Shown in pieces: positions 9,098 through 17,259 of a stretch of DNA of 64,000 nucleotides. Made by a program: the position numbers and the translations under genes. Position 1 is the stretch's first letter. Each line of letters begins with the position of its first letter. Origin of the DNA: Nostoc sp. NIES-3756 (lineage in GTDB: Bacteria; Cyanobacteriota; Cyanobacteriia; Cyanobacteriales; Nostocaceae); NCBI RefSeq assembly GCF_001548375.1, contig NZ_AP017295.1:5417001-5481000 (forward strand), written 5' to 3'. The notes beneath the pieces are model-generated. The model was given only the letters and a program-made list of their open reading frames with translations, had not been told where the DNA came from and searched no databases.

Positions 9098-9122
9098 AGA
9101 GATGGCGATCGCCATCTCTTTT
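9098..9122. terminator. Bidirectional terminator built around a HIP1 site
   Basis: The 22-bp perfect palindrome AGAGATGGCGATCGCCATCTCT (arms of 11 bp) at 9098-9119 is followed by a short T run, and is preceded on the other strand by an A run. It lies between the convergent genes ending at 9055 and 9127. The HIP1 octamer forms its centre. Confidence 0.65.
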
Positions 9123-9126
9123 CATA

Positions 9127-9858
9127 TTAAGCATACAGCATATAATTTAACTCCGCTAGTAACCATTCCTGAAACATTTTATATAAAATTTCTTGATATA
9201 TCTCAGGTGTTAATTTAGCAGAAATAAAATCTTCCACCAAGAAAATACAACTGCTATTATTAACTTTCATTGGAACTAGTAATTCTTTTGGTTGAGCATT
9301 AAATATAATTGCGGCTACATCTGGCTCGAAACTCCAACGGTACAATTTACCTTCATAACCACAACGATTTCTGCGTGTTTCATCAACATCATAAAGATGA
9401 GCCGCTTCATAAAAACTAAGTTCACCTTCTTCTATTTGATAGTAAATCTCTTGGGCAGAGTTTTGGTCATGCAGAGTTATTTGATAAAGGACAACTTGGT
9501 CGTAATTAAGTTTATTTTCCCAAAAATATCTTTCTACCTCTTTGCCAAATAAATGTTCTGCTAATTTTTTACTTAAAAGATGATCACGGATTCCTGCTTC
9601 CCATTCATCAGAGGAAATTAAATTATCAGCTAACCATCCTAAAGTGTCACTAGCTTTAAATAAACGTTTTTCATAACGTAGTTTCTCAGCTTCTATTTGA
9701 ATTTCTTCTGGTGTTATTTGAATATTTCTGTCTGCGGCAGCTTGATGAATAATCTTTTGATGTAATATCTGACTGCATAATCCTTTGAGTTGCAGATTAT
9801 TTTTGAGGTATGTAATTACTTCTGGAAATGAAATTAATTTACCTTTAAATTCAATCAT
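9127..9858 (-). CDS. Peptidyl-prolyl isomerase (parvulin/SurA-like), cytoplasmic, export-associated
   Basis: A 243-residue protein with a SurA-N-like helical region (about 15-110, including ILHQKIIHQAAADRNIQITPEEI) followed by a PpiC/parvulin-type domain (about 115-215, with VVLYQITLHDQNSAQEIYYQI, EGELSFYEAAHLYD and GYEGKLYRWSFEPDVAAIIFN). There is no signal peptide, so unlike SurA it should act in the cytoplasm. In cyanobacterial bacteriocin loci such isomerases sit beside HlyB- and HlyD-type genes and are thought to keep cargo export-competent; the same grouping occurs here, with HlyD upstream on the same strand. The catalytic domain is divergent and could be chaperone-only. Confidence 0.78.
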   Translation of the reverse strand: MIEFKGKLISFPEVITYLKNNLQLKGLCSQILHQKIIHQAAADRNIQITPEEIQIEAEKLRYEKRLFKASDTLGWLADNLISSDEWEAGIRDHLLSKKLAEHLFGKEVERYFWENKLNYDQVVLYQITLHDQNSAQEIYYQIEEGELSFYEAAHLYDVDETRRNRCGYEGKLYRWSFEPDVAAIIFNAQPKELLVPMKVNNSSCIFLVEDFISAKLTPEIYQEILYKMFQEWLLAELNYMLYA

Positions 9859-9894
9859 ATAAATAGAATAATGAAAATATAAGAATAGATAATA

Positions 9895-9932
9895 GGTAAT
9901 AGGTAATTGTTTTCTCCCAGTTACCTATTACC
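9895..9932. repeat. GGTAATAGGTAA hairpin repeat, copy 1
   Basis: GGTAATAGGTAATTG (9895-9909) pairs with CAGTTACCTATTACC (9918-9932), 14 of 15 positions. Relatives lie at 46826-46862 and 53894-53955. All three are intergenic. It may stabilise or terminate the transcript upstream of the isomerase gene. Confidence 0.5.
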
Positions 9933-10029
9933 AACTAAAGCAAGCATATCGTTAGCAATTAGCCGGACTTGATATACAGCGTTTTGCAAGTATATGAGGT
10001 ACACCCCTCCCCAACCCTCCCCTTGCCAA

Positions 10030-10195
10030 GCTACGGTGTACACAAAAGTCTTATAAAGTTGCAGGAGGGCGTTTCGATCCCCCCTAACCCCCCTTAAAAA
10101 AGGGGGAACAAGAATCAAAGTCCCCCTTTTTAAGGGGGATTTAGGGGGATCAAACCACATTTTGCACCCAGCACAAAGATGTGTGTACACCGTAG
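10030..10195. mobile_element. MITE-like element, copy 1 (GCTACGGTGTACACA termini)
   Basis: A 166-bp element begins GCTACGGTGTACACA and ends TGTGTACACCGTAG, giving terminal inverted repeats of about 15 bp. It is flanked by direct copies of CCTTGCCAA (10021-10029 and 10196-10204), a probable 9-bp target duplication. Inside are long inverted C/G runs (GATCCCCC blocks facing GGGGGATC). It has no credible coding capacity; an 89-codon open frame across it is a by-product. It is inserted in the middle of an older palindrome whose outer arms are 9991-10002 and 10237-10248. It separates the isomerase from hlyD. Confidence 0.75.
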
Positions 10196-10275
10196 CCTTG
10201 CCAAAGGGAGGGTGCGCGTAGCGCGGGTGGGGTAATGTACTTCATATAGATGAAATGTGCTGTAAGTCCTACGTT

Positions 10276-11841
10276 TTACAAAGTGTTACCGTCTGCTTGT
10301 AGTTCTCTTAGTGGTTCGAGCAAAATATCTGCAATGCGGCGGCGGCGTATGATAATTTCAGCAGTAGCAGTTTGACCAGCTTGAAATTTAATTGTTTGAT
10401 GATTAGCTTTAATATAGTTGCGCTCCATAGCAATTTCTACTCGATATACTGCGCCAGTTTTGTCACTAACTGTGCTATTTGGTGAAATCGAGATGACTTT
10501 GCCAGGGATAATACTATAGTCCTGATATGGGTAAGCATCAAATTTAATTTTGACTTGGTTTCCGACTTTAACAAAGCCAGCTTCTTTAGTTGGTAAAGTG
10601 GCTTCTAAAATCAGTGGCGCATTCTCAGGCGCTAATTCAGCTATTGTTTGTCCTGATTGAACTACTTCCCCACTGTTGCGAACATTGAGTGATAAAACTG
10701 TACCAGCAACAGGAGCGGTAAGAGCAAGTTGTTTTAACCTAGTTTTTGCTTCTAAAATCAGTTTTCCAGTTTGTTGAACTTGGGCTTGTAACTGAGTTTT
10801 TTGTACTTGCAGTTTTTGAATAGTTTGTTCAGCTTGTAACTGTATTGTTTTACCTTCTGCTTGCTTTTGGGTTAACTCAGCTTGCAATCGTTTTGACTCT
10901 GACAAAACTTGTTGCAGCATCATTTGTTCGCGTTGGGATTGTGCTAGAGTTTGTTGGATATCGCCAGTTTGTTGAGTAATAGTACGCTGGCGATCGCTCA
11001 AATTCTGTTGAGCCTGAAACAGTTGTTCTTGGGACAGTACCCCCTGTTCTACCAGAGATTTTAATCTTTGTATTCGTTCTTTTTGGGCTGTAGCATCTTT
11101 GTACAATTGAGTAAGCAGCGCTTGGCTGACTTCTGCCCTTTGTTTATCTTGAGCGATCGCTACTTTTTGGCTTTCAATTTTCGAGATAGTTTGAGCGATC
11201 GTTGCCTTTTGCCCTTGAATTTCTGCCTGATGAATCGCCATCTGCATTTTAGCTTCTAAGCGAGTTTTATCAATCAAAGCTTGTGTTTGAATAACTTGAG
11301 TTTGATAAGCTGTTAATTCTTGTTTCAACCGTTCTAATTCGTTCAAGCCAAGTTCTTGATCTAGTTGGGCTAATACTTCTCCAGATTTAACTTTCTGCCC
11401 TTCTTGAATATAAACATGAGCAACCTTACCAGAAATTATCGGATTAACTTTATACACCTCTCCTAAAGGAATTAATCTGCCTCTAGCTTGACCAACTTCG
11501 TCCATATGTCCTACATTTGCCCAAGTAATAATAGCTATACAAAATGCCATGCCGCCTGCCATCAGTTGATAGGGTAGAGATGAAGGTGGTTGATCAATTA
11601 ATGTCTGTACAGATGTTGACCATCTATCACTTTGAACATTAGCTGTCGCTAGGATTAATGATGTGTCGGCATTAACTAATTTCTCTGCTGATAAAGTAGT
11701 AGAATCTTGGGCAACAGCTTTTATAGATGTAGTTGTACCACCAGATAATAAAGCTGCTTCATCACTAGCATCTGTAAATCCTTCAGAACTTACAAGCGGA
11801 GAATCTGTAGACTTTGCCAGAGATTTGTATGATGATTTCAT
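10276..11841 (-). CDS. HlyD-family membrane-fusion (adaptor) protein
   Basis: A 521-residue adaptor for an ABC peptide exporter. A cytoplasmic N-terminal region of about 90 residues precedes one TM helix (about 91-109, LMAGGMAFCIAIITWANVG). Then comes the first half of a biotinyl-lipoyl-like domain (ISGKVAHVYIQEGQKVKSGEVLAQLD), a long Gln-rich coiled coil (about 165-370), the second lipoyl half (LTAPVAGTVLSLNVRNSGEVVQSGQTIAEL) and a beta-barrel domain with a KVGNQVKIKFDAYPYQDY motif. This is the standard type I secretion adaptor layout. It belongs with the C39 exporter at 4022 and the isomerase at 9127, although a mobile repeat now lies on each side of it. An outer-membrane TolC/HgdD-type channel is not in the window. 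Confidence 0.92.
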   Translation of the reverse strand: MKSSYKSLAKSTDSPLVSSEGFTDASDEAALLSGGTTTSIKAVAQDSTTLSAEKLVNADTSLILATANVQSDRWSTSVQTLIDQPPSSLPYQLMAGGMAFCIAIITWANVGHMDEVGQARGRLIPLGEVYKVNPIISGKVAHVYIQEGQKVKSGEVLAQLDQELGLNELERLKQELTAYQTQVIQTQALIDKTRLEAKMQMAIHQAEIQGQKATIAQTISKIESQKVAIAQDKQRAEVSQALLTQLYKDATAQKERIQRLKSLVEQGVLSQEQLFQAQQNLSDRQRTITQQTGDIQQTLAQSQREQMMLQQVLSESKRLQAELTQKQAEGKTIQLQAEQTIQKLQVQKTQLQAQVQQTGKLILEAKTRLKQLALTAPVAGTVLSLNVRNSGEVVQSGQTIAELAPENAPLILEATLPTKEAGFVKVGNQVKIKFDAYPYQDYSIIPGKVISISPNSTVSDKTGAVYRVEIAMERNYIKANHQTIKFQAGQTATAEIIIRRRRIADILLEPLRELQADGNTL

Positions 11842-11971
11842 AGAAAATTTTGGTTTGCCAAGATTAATTAATCAGGATTTACTTGTTCTTACTTTTTCCT
11901 TACAGCAGTTTGCGAGTAAGTGAGATACAAAAGACTCCACCCGCGCGATCGCACACCCTACCCTTGGTAAG

Positions 11972-12118
11972 GCTACGGTGTACACACAAGATTTATCAAA
12001 TTGTCTAACAGCGTTTCGATCCCCCTAAATCCCCTTGAAAAAGGGGGACTTTGATTCCAGTCCCCCCCTTTTTCAAGGGGGGTTAGGGGGGATCAGATAA
12101 TTTATGTGTACACGGTAG
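11972..12118. mobile_element. MITE-like element, copy 2
   Basis: A 147-bp copy with the same termini (GCTACGGTGTACACA at the left; ATGTGTACACGGTAG at the right, one base different in the inner repeat). Direct repeats CCTTGGTAAG flank it (11962-11971 and 12119-12128). It lies inside an older palindrome with arms GTAAGTGA (11916-11923) and TCACTTAC (12143-12150). It sits between the hlyD start codon and the AGCCAAAATGGCATT motif at 12259, so it may have separated promoter and gene. Confidence 0.75.
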
Positions 12119-12258
12119 CCTTGGTAAGAGTAGGAATATACTTCACTTACCTGCACTACGCTGTAAATGCCTAAAGCAATTATTTTGATGCTAATCCTAA
12201 AATTTTTGTCGCTAATAATATGCTAATAAATATAATACTCTTGACTTTCATAGCTTCT

Positions 12259-12273
12259 AGCCAAAATGGCATT
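12259..12273. promoter_or_regulatory. Second copy of AGCCAAAATGGCATT upstream of hlyD
   Basis: Identical over 15 bases (18 of 19 with flanks) to 7445-7459 before the double-glycine peptide gene, and containing the GCCA-N3-TGGC inverted repeat. It lies 418 bases upstream of the HlyD start, with element copy 2 between. It is probably a relic or active part of a shared control region of the export locus. Confidence 0.4.
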
Positions 12274-12461
12274 TCTTTAAGGGAAGATAGTAATTGTTAG
12301 GAACAAGTTACAAAATAATATTTATATTTTTCCAGAAATAAAATTAAATTCCTCTAGTTTGAAAAAATACCCTAGAGATGATATGTACAGTTTTCTTAAC
12401 TTATACCAATTCTGTATTAAGATGCACATAGTAACACCCCCCTGTAGTCCCCCCTTGGCAA

Positions 12462-12680
12462 GCTACGGTGTACACACAAGTCTTATAACCTAGTCCCACA
12501 ACGTTTAGATCCCCCCTAGCCCCCCTTAAAAAAGGGGGGAACAAGAATCAAAGTCCCCCTTTTTAAGGGGGATTTAGGGGGATCAAGCCACATTTTGCAC
12601 CCAGCACAAAGATGTGTGTACACCGTAGCCTTTCCAAGGGGGGATAAAGGGGGGTAATTCGACTTGTGTGTACACGGTAG
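12462..12680. mobile_element. MITE-like element, copy 3, with two right ends
   Basis: It starts GCTACGGTGTACACA at 12462 and ends GTGTGTACACGGTAG at 12680. The 10-bp direct repeats CCCTTGGCAA lie at 12452-12461 and 12681-12690. A second right terminus, TGTGTACACCGTAGC, occurs inside at 12615-12629, followed by CCTTTCCAAGG, so the 219-bp unit looks like a nested or recombined pair. The outer palindrome arms are 12419-12430 and 12718-12729. It occupies most of the tadA upstream region. Confidence 0.7.
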
Positions 12681-12764
12681 CCCTTGGCAAGGGGGGACGG
12701 CGTAGCTGGGAGGTAAATATATGCAGCTTCACAAAGAAACGGTATTAGGTTTTGAATTAATACT

Positions 12765-13250
12765 ATGTTCACTGAATATCCCGAATACCTCATGTATCGC
12801 CAATGGATGAGCCGTGCTTTGGAGTTAGCAAAAATTGCCGGAGATGCAGGTGAAATTCCCGTTGGGGCAGTCATTACCGATGCTAGTGGTAACTTGATAG
12901 CTCAAGGAGAAAATCGCAAAGAGCGTGACCAAGACCCGACAGCGCACGCGGAAATTGTGGCGTTGAGAGCTGCTGCTCAAACCTTAAACACTTGGCGACT
13001 GCATGAATGTACCTTGTACGTTACTCTCGAACCTTGCCCAATGTGTGCTGGTGCAATTATTCATGCGCGGTTGAGCAAACTTGTTTATGGAGTGGACGAT
13101 ACAAAAACTGGCGCAATTCGGACTGTTTTAAATATACCTGATAGTGCAGCTTCTAATCACCGCTTACAAGTTATGGGAGGCATTCTAGAATCAGCCTGTC
13201 GCCAACATTTGCAAGACTGGTTTGCAGTACGGCGGATGCAAAACAAGTAA
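12765..13250 (+). CDS. tadA: tRNA-specific adenosine-34 deaminase TadA
   Basis: A 161-residue zinc deaminase that converts A34 to inosine in tRNA-Arg(ACG), allowing wobble decoding. Zinc ligands and catalytic acid are present: His61 and Glu63 in HAE, Cys91 and Cys94 in PCPMCAG. The C-terminal ALRAA...HARLSKLVYGVDDTKTGA and helix region match TadA rather than cytidine or guanine deaminases. The ATG at 12765 is taken as start; an ATG at 12792 (residue 10) would also keep the whole domain. The gene stands alone after a repeat-rich region. Confidence 0.93.
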   Translation: MFTEYPEYLMYRQWMSRALELAKIAGDAGEIPVGAVITDASGNLIAQGENRKERDQDPTAHAEIVALRAAAQTLNTWRLHECTLYVTLEPCPMCAGAIIHARLSKLVYGVDDTKTGAIRTVLNIPDSAASNHRLQVMGGILESACRQHLQDWFAVRRMQNK

Positions 13251-13363
13251 CGGACAGACTTGAAACTGTCCAACTACCATCACACAAATTACGGAAGAAA
13301 ATCTACGGTGGTACTACGTCAACATCACACCCCGATTTTACTGAGTAATTCGCAGCTACCAAA

Positions 13364-14131
13364 ATGATGGAATTTTTATCTGAGTCGTCTAATGCTTGTC
13401 AAGTAAAACCAAAAAATGAAATCTTTCAGCCTCAGGTAGCTGCAACTACTTCGCGGGTTTCGCCTTGGTTGGCTCCTGTTCTGTATTTTGTTGGTAATTA
13501 TTTTCTTCTGCCATCCTTCTTTGGGCGTATCTCCATTACAGGAAAAGAACAGCTTCCCAAAAAAGGCCCTGTGATTCTAGCCCCAACTCATCGTGCAAGG
13601 TGGGATTCCTTACTCATACCCTACGCTGCCGGACGTTACGTCACAGGACGAGACTTAAACTTTATGGTGTCTAATAATGAATGCCAGGGTTTGCAAGGTT
13701 GGTTTGTCCGGCGCATGGGTGGCTTTCCAGTAGATACTCTGCACCCTGCCGTTTCTAGCCTCCGCCATGCAGTTGAATTACTCCAACAAAAACAAATGCT
13801 AGTTATTTATCCCGAAGGCAATATTTTTCGGGACGGCAAACTGCATCCTCTCAAGCCAGGAATAGCCCGTTTAGCCTTAAGTGCAGAACTCAGCCATCCA
13901 GGTTTGGGAGTTAAAATAGTGCCAATTAGCATCAATTACAGCCATCCTTATCCTTGCTGGGGTACAGATGTCAGTATTCATATCGGCTCGGCAATTAGTA
14001 TTCAAGATTACACCAATGGTAAGATCAAGCAAAATGCAAAACGCCTCACAGAAGATTTATCCAAGGATTTACAACGCTTAAGTAATCCCTTGGTAGTAAG
14101 TCATCATGCTTTTGCGGAATCTACTAATTGA
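13364..14131 (+). CDS. 1-acylglycerol-3-phosphate acyltransferase-like protein (PlsC family)
   Basis: A 255-residue membrane-associated acyltransferase, probably converting lysophosphatidic acid to phosphatidic acid. The catalytic HX4D box is His76-Asp81 (THRARWD). The second motif reads YPEGNIFRDGKL, with EGN in place of the commoner EGTR. A hydrophobic stretch at about 35-55 fits membrane attachment. It lies 113 bases after tadA on the same strand. The divergent EGN box means another acyl acceptor is possible. Confidence 0.82.
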   Translation: MMEFLSESSNACQVKPKNEIFQPQVAATTSRVSPWLAPVLYFVGNYFLLPSFFGRISITGKEQLPKKGPVILAPTHRARWDSLLIPYAAGRYVTGRDLNFMVSNNECQGLQGWFVRRMGGFPVDTLHPAVSSLRHAVELLQQKQMLVIYPEGNIFRDGKLHPLKPGIARLALSAELSHPGLGVKIVPISINYSHPYPCWGTDVSIHIGSAISIQDYTNGKIKQNAKRLTEDLSKDLQRLSNPLVVSHHAFAESTN

Positions 14132-14163
14132 GTGATGAGTGCTGAGTAGTAAGTGTTTTTTCT

Positions 14164-14198
14164 TCTGCCTCCTGCCTCCTGCCTCCTGCCTCCTGCCT
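14164..14198. repeat. Short tandem heptamer repeat (GCCTCCT)n
   Basis: About four and a half copies of the 7-bp unit GCCTCCT lie between the convergent acyltransferase and subtilisin genes, touching the stop codon of the latter. A related array occurs at 53484-53517. These are typical STRRs of heterocystous cyanobacteria. Confidence 0.8.
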
Positions 14199-16299
14199 AA
14201 ATTCCTAAAGTTAATTCCCAACTATTGAGTCTGCCTACATCTTGAGGTGAGTAGTCAACTATCCACAATTGCCAGTTGCCTTTGGCTGATTGTAAAAGTA
14301 ATTGTTTGAGGATAGGATGCGATCGCACTCCATAATTTGTTTGTAAGTCGGTGCGATTACCTAAAGTGCGATTTTGCAATAAGACTTGCTGACTATTGGG
14401 AGCAATTAGATAAATCTCGATATCACCGAGAAATTCGTGAGTAAGATTAACTGCGACTTGAATATCTTTAACAGGGCTGGAATCGGAGATGGTGAGAGCG
14501 CTTTTAATGCCTTGTAAATTATTATCAGGAATCGCTATCTGATTAGAATTAGCCTGTTTTACTTGTCTACTTACACTTAATGGTGTGCCTCGTTGTTGGA
14601 ATGCAACTTGCACCGCCCTAGCAGCATTGACTTTACCATAACCAAACCATTGAGAATGCCCATTCCCATCATATTTACCTTCGCTTAAACCTAATTGGGG
14701 GTCAGGGTTGGGGTCTACAATTTTATCCGCCGTTGTTTCTAAGATTTTTTTGACTTGTTGGGCTGTCAAATCGGGATTTACTGATAAAACTAAAGCGGCA
14801 ACTCCAGCTACCACAGGCGTAGCGCTAGAAGTACCGCCAAAGTTGTTAGTAAAGTTCCCAGGGTCGTAACCTGCGGCTCCTACTATGTCAGTTGTTAGCA
14901 TCCCTAACCCAAGCAAGTTAGTTTTGATGCTTGGTTGCGTGTATAAAAAACCCTTTTCAGGAAATGACATTCCTGGCGAAGCATTGTTACTAGGCGCACA
15001 TAGCGAGACATTAGCGCCCCAATTACTGTATGCAGCTTTACTGCTCATACTGGTAGATGCAGCAATAGTCATCACATCAGGATGTACCCCAAAACCATTG
15101 AGCCAATCTGTCACACCTTCCAAAACTTTATCCGGCCAATTCTGTTCATAAATAGCGCCGCTAACTGGACGGTTGGCATTACCAGCCGCGAATAATACTA
15201 CACAGCCTTTACCATTACGCCCACGGGTAGCCGCCTTGGTAATAGCGGCTTTTTGTCGCAAAGATAAGGGGAAATACACAGCAGAAGCTCCCCAACTACA
15301 CGATATGACACTGGCTCCTTTTTCGATCGCCCAGTCAAATATCTGCTCAATTGACTCATCATCTAAAAACCCAGTGGTACGGATAGGCATTAATGCACAA
15401 CCAGGGGCAACCCCAACAATTCCCGTACCTGTTTCCTCCGCCACAGCTATGCCAGCACAAGCTGTCCCATGACTGGTTTCTTTCACACCCGGTAAAGGTA
15501 AAAAATCATTTTCCCGTAAATCTCTAGGGGCGACAATCTTACCGCTACCTTGAAAATCTGGATGATTCAAATCAAAAGAATCATCCACCACAGCCACCAC
15601 CACAGAACGGACACCGCGTGTAATGTCCCAAGCCTGTTCTACGGCGATATGAGAGGCAAGAACCAACTCATTACCGCCGTTATGGTTGAGATACCATTGC
15701 TGGGGATAAAGGTTGTCATTGGGCTTGTAGTGGGTTTCTGTTTGGATGATTACATTAGGTTCCGCCGCCAACACTTCTGGAATAGCTTGTAACTGATTAG
15801 CAATTTTGATGGGATTTTCTGTAGCTTGTTTACTTACCAAAAATACAAAGGCATTCGGTAAACCTGCAATTACTTTGTCTTGGACTAAGTGGAAGGGAGA
15901 AGTAATGAGGGTAATTTTGTCAGCGTCTAACTTAGGTGCAAACTGAATTGTAATTTGGTCGCCCAGATAGACAAAAGTTCCGGGATTATCCTTGACAGTG
16001 TAAGCGTGGCTAGCAAAAGCCACATTTTTGTCAGCACGAGCTTGAGCGATCACTTCCTCTATACGGTCTGGTGTAACCTGATATATTTCTAAGTGAGCTT
16101 GGGTAATACTTGTCTGCCAAATACCCCAACTAACCTGAGATAATTGTTGCACAGGAAAGTCGGTGACAAAACGGACGGTAAAGCGGTGAAGTGCTTTTTC
16201 AAGTATCAATTCTTCACCGCCCCGTTGCAGAACTAATCCCAAGTTGCTTGCTGATACACCTGTGGTTGAAAAATCAGAGGAATTATTACGGTCGTTCAT
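14197..16299 (-). CDS. Subtilisin-family (S8) serine protease with C-terminal P-domain
   Basis: A 700-residue protease. Residues 1-190 form a non-catalytic N-terminal region, possibly a pro-domain; the S8 domain spans about 215-560 with catalytic Asp239 (VVDDSFD), His277 (SHGTACAG) and Ser491 (GGTSSATPVVAG), and oxyanion Asn374 (AAGN). Residues about 600-700 are a proprotein-convertase P-domain (VNLTHEFLGDIEIYLIAPN and the closing W-x-L-TLGI). No signal peptide is visible, so it may act in the cell. The architecture recalls the calcium-dependent protease PrcA of Anabaena, but I cannot confirm orthology. Monocistronic, with an STRR directly after the stop codon. Confidence 0.88.
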   Translation of the reverse strand: MNDRNNSSDFSTTGVSASNLGLVLQRGGEELILEKALHRFTVRFVTDFPVQQLSQVSWGIWQTSITQAHLEIYQVTPDRIEEVIAQARADKNVAFASHAYTVKDNPGTFVYLGDQITIQFAPKLDADKITLITSPFHLVQDKVIAGLPNAFVFLVSKQATENPIKIANQLQAIPEVLAAEPNVIIQTETHYKPNDNLYPQQWYLNHNGGNELVLASHIAVEQAWDITRGVRSVVVAVVDDSFDLNHPDFQGSGKIVAPRDLRENDFLPLPGVKETSHGTACAGIAVAEETGTGIVGVAPGCALMPIRTTGFLDDESIEQIFDWAIEKGASVISCSWGASAVYFPLSLRQKAAITKAATRGRNGKGCVVLFAAGNANRPVSGAIYEQNWPDKVLEGVTDWLNGFGVHPDVMTIAASTSMSSKAAYSNWGANVSLCAPSNNASPGMSFPEKGFLYTQPSIKTNLLGLGMLTTDIVGAAGYDPGNFTNNFGGTSSATPVVAGVAALVLSVNPDLTAQQVKKILETTADKIVDPNPDPQLGLSEGKYDGNGHSQWFGYGKVNAARAVQVAFQQRGTPLSVSRQVKQANSNQIAIPDNNLQGIKSALTISDSSPVKDIQVAVNLTHEFLGDIEIYLIAPNSQQVLLQNRTLGNRTDLQTNYGVRSHPILKQLLLQSAKGNWQLWIVDYSPQDVGRLNSWELTLGI

Positions 16300-16475
16300 A
16301 GAAGCGATTGTGGTTAATGCACGGGCTATGGGAACTCTATTAAACCGATTTTCTGTCTAAATCAAAGAAACTCAGTACGTAACTTGATTTTGTTAAAAAC
16401 ACAAACAGAGTTAAGATACCCGAAGTTTCCTTAGATTGTCTTGTTTCTTAAATAGTTGTTGCACAAATTGACCCC

Positions 16476-17051
16476 ATGAACTTTGCGGCCCCTGCTTCTG
16501 TAATTCGTTTGGCTTCCCTATCGGTGATAGCAACCCTTGGTATGCTTGCACCTGTGAATGCTCAACAAGCAAAGCCTATTGACCCCAATAGCCCCAATAA
16601 CCTACGTCCTACAGCTCAAAATAACAGCGTATTGAGCCTTGAGGGTGGAGAACGTTTAATGAAAGAAGCAGAACAAGCCGTTGCTGCTCAAAACTACACC
16701 TTGGCTGCCAAAAAACTCCAAGAAGCGCGTCAGGTATACAATCAGTTATCGAATTTTTATCAAGATTTAAACTCTAGTTTTTCCGGCATTGATAATAGAG
16801 TTTCCGATTCTCAACGTCAAAGAGCTTTACTAACAGCTCAAAAGCGGGATGAAGCCACCTATCAATTAGCATTGGTACATCGCGCCCAAAATCAACCAGA
16901 ATTAGCTGTACCTTTGTTAGTCCAAATTATTAAAAGTCAAAACCCAACCAGAGATTTAGGCAAGAAAGCTTATCAGCAGTTGTTTGAGTTAGGTTTTGTT
17001 GATTCACCTTTTCCCAGACAAGGTAGCGGTTCATCTTCTTCACAGAAATAA
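16476..17051 (+). CDS. Secreted helical protein of unknown function
   Basis: A 191-residue protein with an N-terminal signal peptide (basic start, hydrophobic run about 10-24, APVNAQQ cleavage region). The mature part contains TPR-like helices (EGGERLMKEAEQAVAAQNYTLAAKKLQEARQ; then ATYQLALVHRAQNQPELAVPLLVQIIK) and a Ser-rich C-terminal tail. It probably works in the periplasm as a scaffold. I do not recognise a named family. It is divergent from the subtilisin gene. Confidence 0.7.
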   Translation: MNFAAPASVIRLASLSVIATLGMLAPVNAQQAKPIDPNSPNNLRPTAQNNSVLSLEGGERLMKEAEQAVAAQNYTLAAKKLQEARQVYNQLSNFYQDLNSSFSGIDNRVSDSQRQRALLTAQKRDEATYQLALVHRAQNQPELAVPLLVQIIKSQNPTRDLGKKAYQQLFELGFVDSPFPRQGSGSSSSQK

Positions 17052-17070
17052 CAAAATTTCTTATTTTTCT

Positions 17071-17139
17071 CTCTGTGTTCTTTGTGCCTCTGTGGTTAAA
17101 TAATTTATCTTTTCACCACAGAGACACAGAGTCACAGAG
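17071..17139. repeat. Inverted CTCTGTG / CACAGAG repeat hairpin
   Basis: CTCTGTGTTCTTTGTGCCTC plus TGTGGTT (17071-17097) faces ACCACAGAGACACAGAGTCA (17115 on). This makes a long imperfect hairpin just after the secreted protein gene. It may also act as terminator. Same family as 350-377. Confidence 0.55.
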
Positions 17140-17211
17140 TTAAGATGTTATGAGGAACTTATCTTGACAGAGTTAGGTGGGCATTACCCAACCTATTAAC
17201 AATTAATGGGT

Positions 17212-17259
17212 AATTACGAATTACGTTAGCGTAGCGGGGCGTAGCCCATTACGAATTAC
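17212..17259. repeat. Dispersed palindromic repeat (AATTACGAATTACGTTAGCG family), copy 1
   Basis: It contains GTTAGCGTAGCGGGGCGTAG followed by CCCATTACGAATTAC. Near-identical copies occur at 35097-35144 and 39033-39090. This copy overlaps and supplies the TAA stop codon of the binding-protein gene (17258-17256). Confidence 0.8.

Noticed and set aside
9921..10190. 89-codon open frame (minus strand)
   Set aside because: It translates the inverted C/G blocks of MITE-like copy 1. A near-identical frame occurs in copy 4 (24982-25236), and a related one crosses copy 3, so it reflects the repeat, not a gene.
12563..12874. 103-codon open frame (minus strand) over the tadA start
   Set aside because: It is made of MITE-like copy 3 sequence plus the antisense of tadA; no ribosome site or family match.
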